NCBI RefSeq assembly: GCF_014647875.1
Contig: NZ_BMQA01000024.1
Location: 57,360-121,359, forward strand
Length of the DNA: 64,000 nucleotides
Source of the DNA: Streptomyces brasiliensis
GTDB taxonomy: Bacteria > Actinomycetota > Actinomycetes > Streptomycetales > Streptomycetaceae
Direction of reading: 5' to 3'
Shown: positions 1 through 8,573 of the stretch, one piece after another
How positions within the stretch are numbered: position 1 is the stretch's first letter
Layout of the letters: each line of letters opens with the position of its first letter
Notes under the pieces: model-generated
The model's database searches: none
Seen by the model: the letters and a program-made list of their open reading frames with translations, nothing else
What the model was told of the DNA's origin: nothing
Program-made: the position numbers and the translations under genes

Positions 1-377
1 TCCAGCCACTTGGCCAGCGGGGGCACGGGCAGTTCGAACAGAGCCGCCATGTTCCCGGAGGCCAGCTGAAGCCACGCGGTGGCCTGGTCCTCCAAGGACG
101 ACGGCCGGATCTGGACGTCACCGAGGCCACTCACCGAGTAGAGCCCCTGGTGGAGGAGGTCGCGGCCGATCCGCCACAGGACCCGCGGGCCGCCTTCGAT
201 GACGAACTCCATGGACACGACCAGGGGAGCCTCCGAGTCGAACCGGAATTCCGTCCTGATGGTCTGCCGTGCGGAGACGTCCAGCACGCGTTCGATGTCC
301 AAGATCAGCTCAGGACGGTCGTGCGGCGCCGTTCGGCGGGCCTGTGCATCTGGTTGGGGCTCGTGTGCCTTCGACAT
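1..377 (-). CDS. SsgA-like sporulation/cell division protein, partial
   Basis: The reverse strand from an ATG at 377 encodes at least 125 residues and runs off the left edge. The segment GLYSVSGLGDVQIRPSS followed by an acidic stretch and a LFELPVPPLAKWL-type helix matches the core of the SsgA-like (SALP) family, small actinobacterial proteins that steer septum placement and spore maturation. Roughly the first 25 residues are a variable extension before the conserved strands. The start is the first in-frame ATG; no strong ribosome site precedes it. The C-terminus is outside the window, so completeness cannot be judged. It is transcribed away from the TetR remnant on the other strand. Confidence 0.75.
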   Translation of the reverse strand, partial: MSKAHEPQPDAQARRTAPHDRPELILDIERVLDVSARQTIRTEFRFDSEAPLVVSMEFVIEGGPRVLWRIGRDLLHQGLYSVSGLGDVQIRPSSLEDQATAWLQLASGNMAALFELPVPPLAKWL

Positions 378-380
378 CGG

Positions 381-728
381 ATGACGGCCGTGGGCACAGG
401 CGAGGTGATCGAACGGCACGCCAAGACGTTCACGGTGCTGATGGACGCCCGCAACTCCGACGCAGACGTAGCCAAAGCCGCCGACTACAAGATGGGGCAC
501 TACCGAGACCTCTTGGACGTCATCGCCGACCGGCTCTTCGACCTCGGTGAAGTACGCGCCGAGGTGACCCGCGAACAGGCACGCGACATCATGTGGTTCT
601 ACTTCGGCACCTCCGCGTGGAGCACCGTGAGAGAACTGGGCTGGCCCTACCCCCAGGCGACAGCATGGCTCGAAGCCCAAGCAGCAGCAGCCCTCCTCAC
701 GCACCATCACGCGCGCCCGGCGGTCTGA
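381..728 (+). pseudogene. TetR-family regulator, C-terminal fragment
   Basis: The plus strand encodes about 115 residues that resemble only the ligand-binding C-terminal half of a TetR regulator: an HxRDLLDVIADRL-like helix, then MWFYFGTSAWSTVRELGW and a terminal alanine-rich helix. The N-terminal helix-turn-helix is absent; the sequence upstream belongs to the opposite-strand SsgA-like gene. It is therefore a remnant left after a rearrangement and should not bind DNA as a TetR protein. Its 5' edge lies 4 bp from the SsgA-like start, which suggests the junction destroyed the N-terminus. Confidence 0.6.
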
Positions 729-880
729 CCCTTCAGCCGCAGTCCGGTGCCTTGGCCTCGAACAGCGCCCGGCGGCGTCCCACAGAGTCGGCCCACGGGC
801 CAATGGGACGCCGACAGGACCCCGGCACCGGCTGGGCAGCCTGCTACGGCAGCGCCTCAGCCTTGGCCCGGATCTCTTCG

Positions 881-1018
881 GAGTCGGGCTGGGTGTATGT
901 GACGTGCGTTCCGGACGTCTTCTCCCGGACGATCGTCGGCCGGCAGGTCGCCGGCCGCATGCGGACTCCCGCTGGTCGCCCTGGAGATGGCGCTGTGGCG
1001 GAGGCGGATCAAGACGCC
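881..1018 (+). pseudogene. IS3-family transposase (rve domain) remnant
   Basis: Residues GWVYVTCVPDVFSRTIVG, then VAGRMRT, and after a one-frame shift near 968 PLVALEMALWRRRIK, reproduce the integrase-core segment of IS3-family OrfB transposases, where a catalytic Asp lies in the VxDVFSR region. Both flanks of the domain are missing and the reading frame is broken, so no transposase can be made. The rest of 729-1256 gives no recognisable gene; 1019-1256 has coding-like codon use on the plus strand but no identifiable family. Confidence 0.6.
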
Positions 1019-1256
1019 ATGGGCGGCCGTCCGGACTTCGGTGACAAGGCGTCGCAGGCCTTGTCCGGGGCGCGCAAGCGGGAGATGTCGACGACGGGCA
1101 GCGCTGTGGGCTGGGCGATGTCCGATCTCGCGGCAACAGCGGACCGGCTGCTATCACGCAACGGGGATGCGGCGTCGCAGGCGGCGGACGACAGCATCAC
1201 CACCGCGTTGCGCGTCGGCCGGCTCAGCAGACGACCGGCGTTCGCCTTCGCAGAGT

Positions 1257-2021
1257 TCAGGCGGGCAGTCGCGGCACGCTGTCGATCAGGCGGCGGGTGT
1301 ACGGGTGCGTGGGGGCGCCCAGAACCTGGGCGGTGTCGCCCTGTTCTACGATGTGGCCGCGCTCCAGCACAGCGGTGCGCTCGCACAGAGAGGCCACGAC
1401 CGAGAGGTCGTGGGAGACCATCACGAGTGTAAGCCCTTGTTCCTGCTTCAGCTCGGCGATCAGATCCACGACCTTCACCCGGGTGGTGACGTCGAGCGCG
1501 CTGACGGGTTCGTCGGCGAGCAGCACCCGTGGGTGACACACGGTGGCGCGGGCGATGGCGATCCGCTGGCGTTGTCCCCCGGAGAACTCGTGAGGGTAGC
1601 GGTCGGCCGTGTCGGCCGGCAGACCGACCCGTTCCAGGGTCGCGGCCACCTTCGGTGCCGCGGTGGCGCGCGTGTCGAGACCCAGGGAGCGAAGCGGCTC
1701 CGCCACGATGGCGCCGACGCGGCGGCGCGGGTCCAGCGAGGAGTAGGGGTCCTGGAAGACGCACTGCACGCTGCGCCGGAAGTCGCGCATCCGGGTCCGG
1801 TCACGCGGGGAGAGGCCGGCGCCGTCGAAGCGGACGCTGCCGCAGGTCGGCCGGGACAGGCCCAGCAGCAGACGCAGAAGCGTCGTCTTGCCCGCTCCGG
1901 ACTCACCGACGAGCGCGAGGCTGTGCCCGGCCTCGACGGTCAGGGAGACGTCTTCGACCACGTTGGCAGTGCTTCCCCGGTGGCGCAGTGCCACGTTCTC
2001 CAGTTCCAGTACGGGTGTCAC
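1257..2021 (-). CDS. Oligopeptide-type ABC transporter ATP-binding protein (DppF/OppF-like)
   Basis: This 254-residue ATPase has a Walker A GESGAGKT at about residues 39-46, a Q-loop VFQDP, the signature SGGQRQRI, a Walker B LLADEP and the H-loop SHD. The sequence after HPYTRRLIDSVP is the usual end of DppF/OppF subunits. It is the last gene of a six-gene operon, overlapping the preceding ATPase by 4 bp. With its partner it should energise import of a peptide, opine or similar nutrient captured by the family 5 binding protein of the operon. The substrate cannot be told from sequence. Confidence 0.9.
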   Translation of the reverse strand: MTPVLELENVALRHRGSTANVVEDVSLTVEAGHSLALVGESGAGKTTLLRLLLGLSRPTCGSVRFDGAGLSPRDRTRMRDFRRSVQCVFQDPYSSLDPRRRVGAIVAEPLRSLGLDTRATAAPKVAATLERVGLPADTADRYPHEFSGGQRQRIAIARATVCHPRVLLADEPVSALDVTTRVKVVDLIAELKQEQGLTLVMVSHDLSVVASLCERTAVLERGHIVEQGDTAQVLGAPTHPYTRRLIDSVPRLPA

Positions 2022-2818
2022 CGCGCACTCCTCAGGTCCAGGGCTGACTCCAGCCTCCGGGCGCTGGCCACCAGGGCCTTGGTGTACTCCTCGCGCGGCA
2101 GGCGGACGAGGTCGTGGACGGCCCCTTCCTCCACGGCGCGGCCGTCCTTCATCACCAGGGCGCGATCGGTCACCCGAGCGACTACGGCGAGGTCGTGGCT
2201 GACAAAGAGGACCGACATCTTCCGTTCCCGGACGAGGCTGTCGATGAGATCCAGCATCTCGGCCTGCACGGAGACGTCCAGTGCGGTGGTCGGCTCGTCC
2301 GCGATCAGCAGGCGGGGTGCGCAGGCCAGGGCCATGGCAAGAGCGACACGCTGGCGCTGCCCGCCCGAGATCTCGTGTGGGAAGGCGCGGGCGATGCGTT
2401 CGGGTTCAGGCAGTCGTACCTGGGTCAGCGCCCCGCGTACGGCTTCACGCAGGGCCGCACCCTTCAGGCAGGTGCGTCGGGCGAGAGGTTCGGCGATCTG
2501 GCGTCCCACGCGCATCAGCGGGTCGAGCGCGGTCAGCGGTTCCTGGAACACTACGGCGGCGTCCCGGCCGCGGACCGCGGCAAGTCGTTTCTCAGTGGCG
2601 CCCACGATCTGGGTGCCCGCGAGGTCGACGCTGCCGGTGGCGGTCATGCCGTCGGGCAGCAGGCCGAGGATCGCGAGCGTGGTGAGCGACTTGCCGGAGC
2701 CGGACTCGCCGATGAGGCCCAGCCGTTCACCGCTGTCCACGGTGAGGGAAAGGTCGTCGACCAGGGTCCGGCCGTCGGCTGTGCGGACGGTCAGTCCGCG
2801 TACGTCGAGGAGAGTCAT
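2018..2818 (-). CDS. Oligopeptide-type ABC transporter ATP-binding protein (DppD/OppD-like)
   Basis: This is a 266-residue ABC ATPase with Walker A GESGSGKS, signature SGGQRQRV, Walker B LLIADEP and SHDLAVV H-loop. The ATG at 2818 overlaps the stop of the upstream permease gene (ATGA), so translation is coupled. It pairs with the following ATPase to form the heteromeric motor of a Dpp/Opp-class importer. The common C-terminal Cys-rich iron-sulfur motif of some OppD proteins is not evident, and the protein is shorter than the usual 320-330 residues, stopping soon after the EEGAVHDLV segment. Confidence 0.9.
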   Translation of the reverse strand: MTLLDVRGLTVRTADGRTLVDDLSLTVDSGERLGLIGESGSGKSLTTLAILGLLPDGMTATGSVDLAGTQIVGATEKRLAAVRGRDAAVVFQEPLTALDPLMRVGRQIAEPLARRTCLKGAALREAVRGALTQVRLPEPERIARAFPHEISGGQRQRVALAMALACAPRLLIADEPTTALDVSVQAEMLDLIDSLVRERKMSVLFVSHDLAVVARVTDRALVMKDGRAVEEGAVHDLVRLPREEYTKALVASARRLESALDLRSAR

Positions 2819-3681
2819 GCGCGCCTCCGGCGGGTCGCCGGGTCGAGGGTCTCCCGCAGGCCGTCGGCGATGAGGTTGACGCCGATCACGAGCAGGACCA
2901 GCAGGACGCCGGGGGCCAGGGCTCCCGCGGGGGCGGTGGTGAAGGTGGCCTGCGCCTCCTGGAGCATGCGCCCCCACGAGGCGTTGGGCGGCGGTGCGCC
3001 CAGGCCCAGGTAGGACAGACCCGCCTCGGCCAGCACGGCGAGCCCGAACTGAAGGGCGAGGTTGACCACGAGGGTGGGCCAGATGTTGGGCAGGACGTGG
3101 CCGAGCACGGTACGCGGCCAGGACGTACCCGAGGTGCGGGCGGCGGTGATGTAGTCCTGCGTCAGGACCCGCTTGACCAGGACGCGCACCAGACGGGCCA
3201 CGACGGCGCTCTGCGCCAGGCCGATCGCGAGGACCGCGGAGCCGAGGGTCGCCGAACGCGCGGCGACGATGAGCATGGCGAGCAGCAGCGTCGGGAAGGC
3301 GATCAGGATGTCGAGGAACGCGGACAGCGTGTCGTCGAGCCAGCCCTGCGCGAACGCGGCGAGCACGCCCAGCGTGATGCCCAGGGCCGCGGCGACGGCC
3401 ACCGACCCGAGACCCGCTTCGAAGGCGATCCGGGAGCCTGTCATCAACTGGGTGAACAGGTCGCGTCCCAGCTTGTCGGTGCCGAGCAGGTGTCCCCCGC
3501 CGGGTCCTGTCAGCCGTCCGCCAGAGGTGTCGTCGGTGGCGTACGGGAGCCAGACCAGGGAGACCAGGGCGAGCAGCGCGATGAGACCGGCCAGGACGCA
3601 TCCCACGACGAGGGTCGCGGAACGGCGGGAGCTCCGCCCAAAGCGGGGTGCCTTCGTGGGGCGTGTCTCGGTGAGGGTCAT
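2815..3681 (-). CDS. Oligopeptide-type ABC transporter permease (DppC-like)
   Basis: This 288-residue membrane protein has an N-terminal transmembrane helix (about residues 22-45), the segment HLLGTDKLGRDLFTQLMTGSR typical of DppC/OppC, and a binding-protein-dependent transport inner membrane domain with the EAA-type loop around YITAARTSGTSWPRTVLGHVLPN. It ends in a basic tail. It overlaps the upstream DppB-like gene and the downstream ATPase gene by 4 bp each. With DppB it forms the channel of the importer. Confidence 0.92.
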   Translation of the reverse strand: MTLTETRPTKAPRFGRSSRRSATLVVGCVLAGLIALLALVSLVWLPYATDDTSGGRLTGPGGGHLLGTDKLGRDLFTQLMTGSRIAFEAGLGSVAVAAALGITLGVLAAFAQGWLDDTLSAFLDILIAFPTLLLAMLIVAARSATLGSAVLAIGLAQSAVVARLVRVLVKRVLTQDYITAARTSGTSWPRTVLGHVLPNIWPTLVVNLALQFGLAVLAEAGLSYLGLGAPPPNASWGRMLQEAQATFTTAPAGALAPGVLLVLLVIGVNLIADGLRETLDPATRRRRA

Positions 3682-4643
3682 CGGGCACCTCCCGAAAGCC
3701 GTCCGCGCAGCCGTGGGTCGATGATCCGCTGGACCAGGTCGGCGACGAAGCCGATGAACAGCACGAAGAGGGTGGAGATGAACAGCACGCCCTGGATGAC
3801 GGGATAGTCGTGCTGGGCGATGCCGGTGGCGAGCATCGAGCCCAGACCGGGCAGTGCGTAGACGGACTCCACGACCACTGCGCCGAGCAGGGTCGAGGCG
3901 AGTTCGACACCGAGTACGGAGATCACCGGAACGGAGGCGTTGCGCAGGCCGTGGCGCCACATGGCCGACCCGAAGGACGATCCCAGGGCGCGGGCGGTAC
4001 GCAGATAGTCGCTGCCGAGGACGTCCAGGGTGGCGGAGCGGACGTAGCGGATCAGGGACGCGCTCATCACCAGGGCGATGGTGACCACGGGCAGGACGAG
4101 GGAGCGGATTGCCTCGGCGGGCTCGGACCAGCCGTCCTGGGGGAAGCCGCCCGCGGGCAGCCAGCCCGCGTTCAGCGCGAACACGGCGATGAGGATCATG
4201 CCGAGCCAGAACACCGGTACGGCGATGCCCAGTTGGGACACGGCGCTGAGCAAAGCGCCGTACCAGGTGTGCCGTTTGTGAGCGGCGACGAACCCGGCGG
4301 GCACGGCGATGACGACTGCGAGCACGAAGGCGGCGAGGGTCAGCGGGACGGTGACGTTCAGCCGCGAAACCACCTCGGGGCCCACAGGCAGTGAGCTGAC
4401 GAAGGAGGTGCCGAGGTCGCCGCTCGCCAACTGCCCGAGCCAGTGGGTGAACTGCTCGGGCAGCGGCCTGTCCGACCCGATCGAGTGCCGTGCCGCGGCG
4501 ATCTGCTCGGGACTGGCACCCACCGAGGTGAGCGCGTTGGCGGGGTCGCCGGGCAGCAGACGCAGCAGCACGAACAGCACGATGCTCGCCAGGGCCAGGG
4601 ACACCACCAGGAAGGCGAGGCGGCGCAGGAGGTAGCGCGCCAT
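3678..4643 (-). CDS. Oligopeptide-type ABC transporter permease (DppB-like)
   Basis: This 321-residue permease starts MARYLLRRL, has a first helix near residues 9-30, then the LLPGDPANAL segment that marks DppB/OppB proteins, and an EAA loop around YLRTARALGSSFGSAMWRHGLRN. Five to six membrane helices can be seen. The ATG at 4643 overlaps the stop of the binding-protein gene by one base (ATGA type), so permease and binding protein are co-translated. It is the partner of the DppC-like subunit. Confidence 0.92.
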   Translation of the reverse strand: MARYLLRRLAFLVVSLALASIVLFVLLRLLPGDPANALTSVGASPEQIAAARHSIGSDRPLPEQFTHWLGQLASGDLGTSFVSSLPVGPEVVSRLNVTVPLTLAAFVLAVVIAVPAGFVAAHKRHTWYGALLSAVSQLGIAVPVFWLGMILIAVFALNAGWLPAGGFPQDGWSEPAEAIRSLVLPVVTIALVMSASLIRYVRSATLDVLGSDYLRTARALGSSFGSAMWRHGLRNASVPVISVLGVELASTLLGAVVVESVYALPGLGSMLATGIAQHDYPVIQGVLFISTLFVLFIGFVADLVQRIIDPRLRGRLSGGAR

Positions 4644-6160
4644 CAGCCCTTCTTGATGTCGTAGGCATAGAACTGCGAGTTGAGGCCGTTGAGCGGGTAG
4701 CCGGAGAGCTTGCTGCCGGCCACCACGATCTGCGGGTACAGGTACAGCCAGTCGCTGGCCGCGTCCTTGGCGGTCTTCTCGTTGACCTTCTTCAGCAGCG
4801 CGGTCTGCTCGGCGGTCGTGGAGGCTTCCTCGGCCTCCTTGACCCACTGGGTGACCTGCTTGTCGTCGTAGCCCCAGTAGAAGTCGGGGTTGCCGTACCA
4901 GACCAGGTCGCGGTCGTTGACGTGCTCCTGGAGCGTGGCCGTGAAGTCGTGGTTCTTGTAGACCTTGGTGTACCACTCGTCCGGGGTGATCGTGTTGATC
5001 GTGACGGTGATGCCGACCTTGGCCAGCTGCGACTTGATGAAGGTAGCGGTTGTGGGGTGGGGGTCGTAGTTCGGGGTGTCGAGGGTGAAGGCGAAGCCCT
5101 TGGCGTACCCGGCCTCGGCGAGCAGCTTCTTGGCGCGCGCGGGGTCGTAGGCATTGACCTTGGTGAGGTCCTCGTACCAGGGGTCGGAAGGCGGCACCAT
5201 CGAGCCGATGGGCTTGCCGTAGCCGCCCCAGATCGACTCCAGCAGCTTCTTGTCGTCGATGGCGGCGGAGACCGCCTGGCGCACCTTGACGTCGGTGAAC
5301 GGCTTGGCCTTGTCGTTGAAGGCGAGCAGCAGCTTGGTGGTGGAGTTGCCGTCGTTGACCTTGTAGTTCTGGTTGCTCTTGAACTGGTCCAGGGCATCGG
5401 GCGACTGCTCGCTGGTGACGACGTCGACGGCGTTGGTCAGCAGCGCGTTGTTGAGGGCCGTGGCGTCCTTGTAGTAGTGGAAGACGACCTGCTTGTTGCT
5501 GGCGGCGTTACCCCAGTAGCCGGGGAAGCGGTCCAGGCTCAGGGCGGAGCCGCGGGTCCACTTGTCCAGCGTGTAGGGGCCCGTGCCGTCCTCGGTCGTC
5601 TTGAGGCTCTTGGCCTGGGAGTTGATGATCCAGACGTAGGAGAGGTTGTAGACGAAGGAGATCGACTTCTGCGACAGCGTGACCTTGACGGTGCGCGTGT
5701 CGGGGGTGGCGATGTCCTTGACGACCTCGAGGTTGCTCTTGCGGGCGGACTGGGAGTCGTCCGCGATGACCTTCTCCAGGCTGTACTTCACGTCGGCGCT
5801 GGTGAGTTGCTTGCCGCTGTGGAACTTCACGCCGTCGCGCAGGGTGAAGGTGTAGGTGAGGCCTTCGCCGCTGACCTTGTAGTCCTGGGCGAGCAGTTTC
5901 TCCACCTTGCCGTCGTCGGTGAGCTTGAACAGCCCTTCGTAGACGTTGCCGTTGAGAGCCTCGGTCACACCCTGGCCACCGCCGGCGGTGTTGTCGAGGT
6001 TCTGCGGCTCGTAGAGGGAGCCGATGTTGACCGTTGCGTTCTTGTCGTAGGAGCCGCCCGAGGCGCTGCCGCCCGAGCCGGAGCCACCGCAGGCGGTCAA
6101 GGTGAGGGCGAGGGTGGCCACGGTCGCGGTGCCGTACAGGGAGGTCTTCTTGGCGTTCAT
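4643..6160 (-). CDS. ABC transporter substrate-binding lipoprotein (family 5)
   Basis: This 505-residue protein starts with a hydrophobic signal and a lipobox LTAC (Cys about residue 24) followed by a Gly/Ser linker, so it should be exported and lipid-anchored. The body has the family 5 binding-protein hallmarks: LTYTFTLRDGVKFHSGKQLTSADVKYSLE and PYTLDKW, with a WYEDL and DPARAKKLLAEAGY segment. It is the ligand-capturing part of the Dpp-like importer encoded immediately downstream. Peptides, nickel, opines or glycosides are all possible for this family. Confidence 0.9.
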   Translation of the reverse strand: MNAKKTSLYGTATVATLALTLTACGGSGSGGSASGGSYDKNATVNIGSLYEPQNLDNTAGGGQGVTEALNGNVYEGLFKLTDDGKVEKLLAQDYKVSGEGLTYTFTLRDGVKFHSGKQLTSADVKYSLEKVIADDSQSARKSNLEVVKDIATPDTRTVKVTLSQKSISFVYNLSYVWIINSQAKSLKTTEDGTGPYTLDKWTRGSALSLDRFPGYWGNAASNKQVVFHYYKDATALNNALLTNAVDVVTSEQSPDALDQFKSNQNYKVNDGNSTTKLLLAFNDKAKPFTDVKVRQAVSAAIDDKKLLESIWGGYGKPIGSMVPPSDPWYEDLTKVNAYDPARAKKLLAEAGYAKGFAFTLDTPNYDPHPTTATFIKSQLAKVGITVTINTITPDEWYTKVYKNHDFTATLQEHVNDRDLVWYGNPDFYWGYDDKQVTQWVKEAEEASTTAEQTALLKKVNEKTAKDAASDWLYLYPQIVVAGSKLSGYPLNGLNSQFYAYDIKKG

Positions 6161-6204
6161 GGTGAAGGGCGCTTTCGTGCTGCGGTGCGGGGACGCTGGG
6201 GCGG

Positions 6205-6945
6205 TCAGTGCTCTGCGGCGAAGCCGTCGCGGAAAACGGGGAGTTTCTCGCCTGCCTCGACGGGCAGGTGGAAGCGGTTCTGCCGCGGCGGCATCGGACA
6301 GTTGTACTGGTCGGAGAACCCGCACGGCGGTACGAAGGCGCGGTTGAAGTCGAGCAGGACGCGGTGGTCGTCGTCGGTGCGCCGGACGAAGAGGAAGCGG
6401 CCGGCGCCGTAGGTGGTGTGCCCATTGGTGGGGTCACCGAAGACGAGCAGGAGAGTGCCGTCGTCGTCGAACGCGCTGAGGGTGTAGTCGCGCCCGTCGA
6501 CGGTGAGGGTGATGTCGCCGGGGACGACGAGGTCGCGGGTGCCGCCGTTGTCCCGAATGTGCTCGAAGGGGACGCTTCGAGCTCCGGGCACGGGGGTGTA
6601 GGTGGCGTGCAGCACCCAGGCCGGGTCGTAGGCGAACGCGTCGACCCGGTCGAAGTGGCGGATGGCGGGCGAGTCGGCGTCCCAGAAGCGCAGCCCGTGC
6701 TCGGGTTCGCCGGTGACGAGGTCGGTGCGCTGGAGCGTGGTGACGGTCACGGTGTCCGGCCGACCGGCGCGGGCCTTCTCTGCGTCCGGATGCTCACCGG
6801 CCGGAAACCAGCGGGTCTCGACGAGTGCGAGGTTCCCCGTCGGTGAGGTGAGCGCCTGGTGCCGCTCGGCGCGCCAGGTGTCCCACTGGCCCTCGGGATC
6901 GTCGGCGGGCTGGTCGCTGATGGCGTGGGACACGGTCGGGCTCAT
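6205..6945 (-). CDS. DUF1684 family protein
   Basis: This 246-residue protein has the DUF1684 signatures: WDTWRAERHQALTSPTGNLALVETRWF near the N-terminus, FEHIRDNGG in the middle, and the closing block LDFNRAFVPPCGFSDQYNCPMPPRQNRFHLPVEAGE. The family has no established activity. It is the first gene of the ABC transporter operon, 44 bp ahead of the binding-protein gene, and a decayed flavin monooxygenase lies just upstream. DUF1684 genes are often found next to such monooxygenases and importers, which hints at metabolism of an imported small molecule. Confidence 0.8.
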   Translation of the reverse strand: MSPTVSHAISDQPADDPEGQWDTWRAERHQALTSPTGNLALVETRWFPAGEHPDAEKARAGRPDTVTVTTLQRTDLVTGEPEHGLRFWDADSPAIRHFDRVDAFAYDPAWVLHATYTPVPGARSVPFEHIRDNGGTRDLVVPGDITLTVDGRDYTLSAFDDDGTLLLVFGDPTNGHTTYGAGRFLFVRRTDDDHRVLLDFNRAFVPPCGFSDQYNCPMPPRQNRFHLPVEAGEKLPVFRDGFAAEH

Positions 6946-7013
6946 TCGTGTAGTCGGGTTGTCGGCCTCACGCAGCGCTGATCGCGCCGCGCGAATAGCT
7001 GGCCAAAGCATGT

Positions 7014-7045
7014 ACTTTATCTTCCATAAGAGGATCTAATGTCAA
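7014..7045 (-). promoter_or_regulatory. Candidate promoter for the DUF1684/ABC operon
   Basis: Read on the minus strand, a perfect TTGACA lies at 7045-7040 and a TAAAGT hexamer (TANNNT class) at 7019-7014, 69 bp before the DUF1684 start. The spacing is about 20 bp, longer than the usual 17-18, so this is a plausible but imperfect sigma-70-type promoter. The AT-rich patch stands out against the surrounding DNA. Confidence 0.35.
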
Positions 7046-7077
7046 ATGGCTGCGACGCACGCTGAGACGGCTGCTCG

Positions 7078-7420
7078 TCATGTGCGGACTCCGAGGGCGG
7101 GCAGCAGCGTTTCGGCCAGCCGCTCGACGACCTGCGTGGCCGAACCGACCACGGCGGTGCCGGGGCCGGGCCGGAACAGGCTCATGCCCGGCCACAGGTT
7201 CGGGTGCGTCTCCAGGGGCCCGCGCGGGAACCCGGCCGCCGTGCTGTCGGAACTGGCGCCGCCAGCCCACCCCGCCCTCGCCCGCCCGCCGAGCTGCCGG
7301 GCATACCTCACGGGTGACTTCGAGCAGCCGGTCGGCGGCGGCCCACGCCTCGTCCTCGGTGTCACGGACGATCAGGTGCAACCGGAGCCGATGCGCAGGC
7401 TGCGCCCGCCGTCACAGCGC
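7078..7420 (-). pseudogene. Luciferase-like (LLM) flavin monooxygenase remnant
   Basis: Three frames of the minus strand carry consecutive pieces of an SsuD-like LLM monooxygenase C-terminal half: GRSLRIGSG, then HLIVRDTEDEAWAAADRLL, and after a further shift PNLWPGMSLFRPGPGTAVVGSATQVVERL to the stop at 7078. Order and spacing fit the family, so this is one gene broken by at least two frameshifts and missing its N-terminal half. It probably once belonged with the adjacent DUF1684/ABC transporter operon. Confidence 0.65.
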
Positions 7421-7517
7421 GGGACCGCCTCCGCGCCCTGACACGTGTCCGCTCCACCGCGCGGGACGATCGGCACGAGGCGTTTCGGGCCACCGTGGCG
7501 GCTTGCGGGCCGGCGCC

Positions 7518-7645
7518 TCAGGCGGCGAAGGTCGCCCGTTCCCGGGCCGCTCGTACCGCCGCCGACAAACTCGCAATGCCGAACGTGCATTGAAGACGGT
7601 GGTCGTCGACGAAGAACGTGGGCATCCCGCCGATGACGGGAACCA
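7518..7645 (-). pseudogene. DsbA/HCCA-isomerase-like thioredoxin-fold C-terminal fragment
   Basis: A short minus-strand frame ending at 7518 reads VIGGMPTFFVDDHR and then an alanine-rich helix ending RERATFAA. This is the cis-Pro loop and last helix seen at the end of DsbA-type and 2-hydroxychromene-2-carboxylate isomerase-type proteins. No N-terminal CxxC region is found upstream in any frame. It is a remnant. The remaining sequence to 7945 shows no other gene. Confidence 0.4.
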
Positions 7646-7834
7646 GCGACGCATACAGGAAGAAGTCCTACCACTCGAACACGGTTCCTACCGCGGACGC
7701 CGCGACAACCTTGAACTTTTCACGAGACGACGGTCTCCCCCAGTGGATCGGGGCAAGCAGAGACGCAAGATCCATGCGGCGGAATCTCTCCCACACCTGC
7801 TGTCGATCACTGCTCCTTGATCTTCATACTGGCT

Positions 7835-7857
7835 GTCGAGCGCCGCAGGCGCTCGAC
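7835..7857. terminator. Hairpin, possible terminator or scar of a repeat
   Basis: GTCGAGCG (7835-7842) and CGCTCGAC (7850-7857) form a perfect 8-bp stem with a 7-base loop, with no T-run on either side. It lies between the DsbA-like remnant and the toxin gene and could terminate transcription from either side. Confidence 0.3.
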
Positions 7858-7945
7858 GTGGACGGCCCAGACCGCTTCGCCGATCTCCGCCCATCGGCGC
7901 CGGGGTTCTGCCTACGATGCCGCCCGCGCCACCGCTGCCGGCGCA

Positions 7946-8320
7946 TCAGCCGGGATTCAGCGGAGTGATACCCGTTCCCGCATACAGCTCAGGGGCCAGC
8001 GACAGAACCGTGACGGGTTCGCCCGCCTTCGCCGCCTGCCAGGCGATCGCCGCCGAGTGGACCACCGGCCACTCGACAGCCGGCCAGGCCATGCCGTCCA
8101 CGGCATGCACTGCCGTGAACGGCACCTGCTCAGCGAAGCGCAGCGCCGCTGCATGGGTTCCGGCGCCGGGAACCTCGCGCTCTGCGGCCAGGACGGACAG
8201 CGACGGGATCAGGACGCGGCCGGTGCCACGAGAGGCCTCGATGTAGAGGCCTGTGAAGAAGTGATCCGCCCGGTACAGAGCGGCGAGAGCGGTGTGGTCC
8301 AGTACGGCCGTCAAATTCAT
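7946..8320 (-). CDS. PIN-like toxin of a type II toxin-antitoxin pair
   Basis: This 124-residue protein begins MNLTAVLDHTALAALYRADHFF, with an acidic residue (Asp8) at the place of the first PIN-domain metal ligand, and continues with alternating strands and helices of PIN-like size; other acidic ligands are less obvious. Its ATG overlaps the stop of an upstream ribbon-helix-helix-type protein by 4 bp, the normal antitoxin-toxin arrangement. The likely role is a ribonuclease kept inactive by its partner. The call rests on size, first motif and context; a non-PIN toxin remains possible. Confidence 0.55.
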   Translation of the reverse strand: MNLTAVLDHTALAALYRADHFFTGLYIEASRGTGRVLIPSLSVLAAEREVPGAGTHAAALRFAEQVPFTAVHAVDGMAWPAVEWPVVHSAAIAWQAAKAGEPVTVLSLAPELYAGTGITPLNPG

Positions 8321-8571
8321 GCGGCAGCGCCGCCCTGGTGGGAGCGGATCTGCTCCCAGGCGGACCGGCCGGCCTCCTGAACCGCGGGGGTGTACTCGAT
8401 GCCCAGCTCCCGGGCGGCCTCGATGGCGCGCTGCTCCTTCTCGGCTGCGGTGAGCTCGCCTGCGGCCAGGTCCTCCAGGAGCTGCGTGATCGTCGTACCA
8501 CGCTCCTTGGCCAGCAGGCGCAGCCGATCCCGCACCGCCTCGGTGGTCTTGATGCTGGTCGCGTCGCCCAT
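8317..8571 (-). CDS. Ribbon-helix-helix antitoxin
   Basis: This 84-residue protein reads SIKTTEAVRDRLRLLAKERGTTITQLLEDLAAGEL at its N-terminus, the pattern of an RHH antitoxin: a short strand, then helix, GTT turn and helix. The C-terminal part, rich in Glu and Ala, should wrap the toxin. The ATG at 8571 was chosen because a promoter -10 and a perfect palindrome end just before it; an upstream extension to 8685 would read through that operator. It is translationally coupled to the toxin gene. Confidence 0.65.
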   Translation of the reverse strand: MGDATSIKTTEAVRDRLRLLAKERGTTITQLLEDLAAGELTAAEKEQRAIEAARELGIEYTPAVQEAGRSAWEQIRSHQGGAAA

Positions 8572-8573
8572 AG

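Noticed and set aside
593..1432. A long plus-strand frame spanning the TetR remnant, IS3 remnant and ATPase gene.
   Set aside because: It crosses unrelated features and has family resemblance only in the short IS3 portion, so it is not one gene.
987..2873. A 628-codon frame on the plus strand.
   Set aside because: It is opposite the two well-supported ABC ATPase genes and shows only Arg-rich shadow sequence.
4922..6412. A 496-codon open frame on the plus strand opposite the binding-protein gene.
   Set aside because: The product is a low-complexity Val/Gly/Leu string with no domain; it mirrors the third-position GC bias of the real gene on the other strand.
7946..8320. Reading the toxin as a firmly identified VapC.
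   Set aside because: Only the first Asp of the PIN motif is convincing, so the call was kept at PIN-like and no gene symbol was given.
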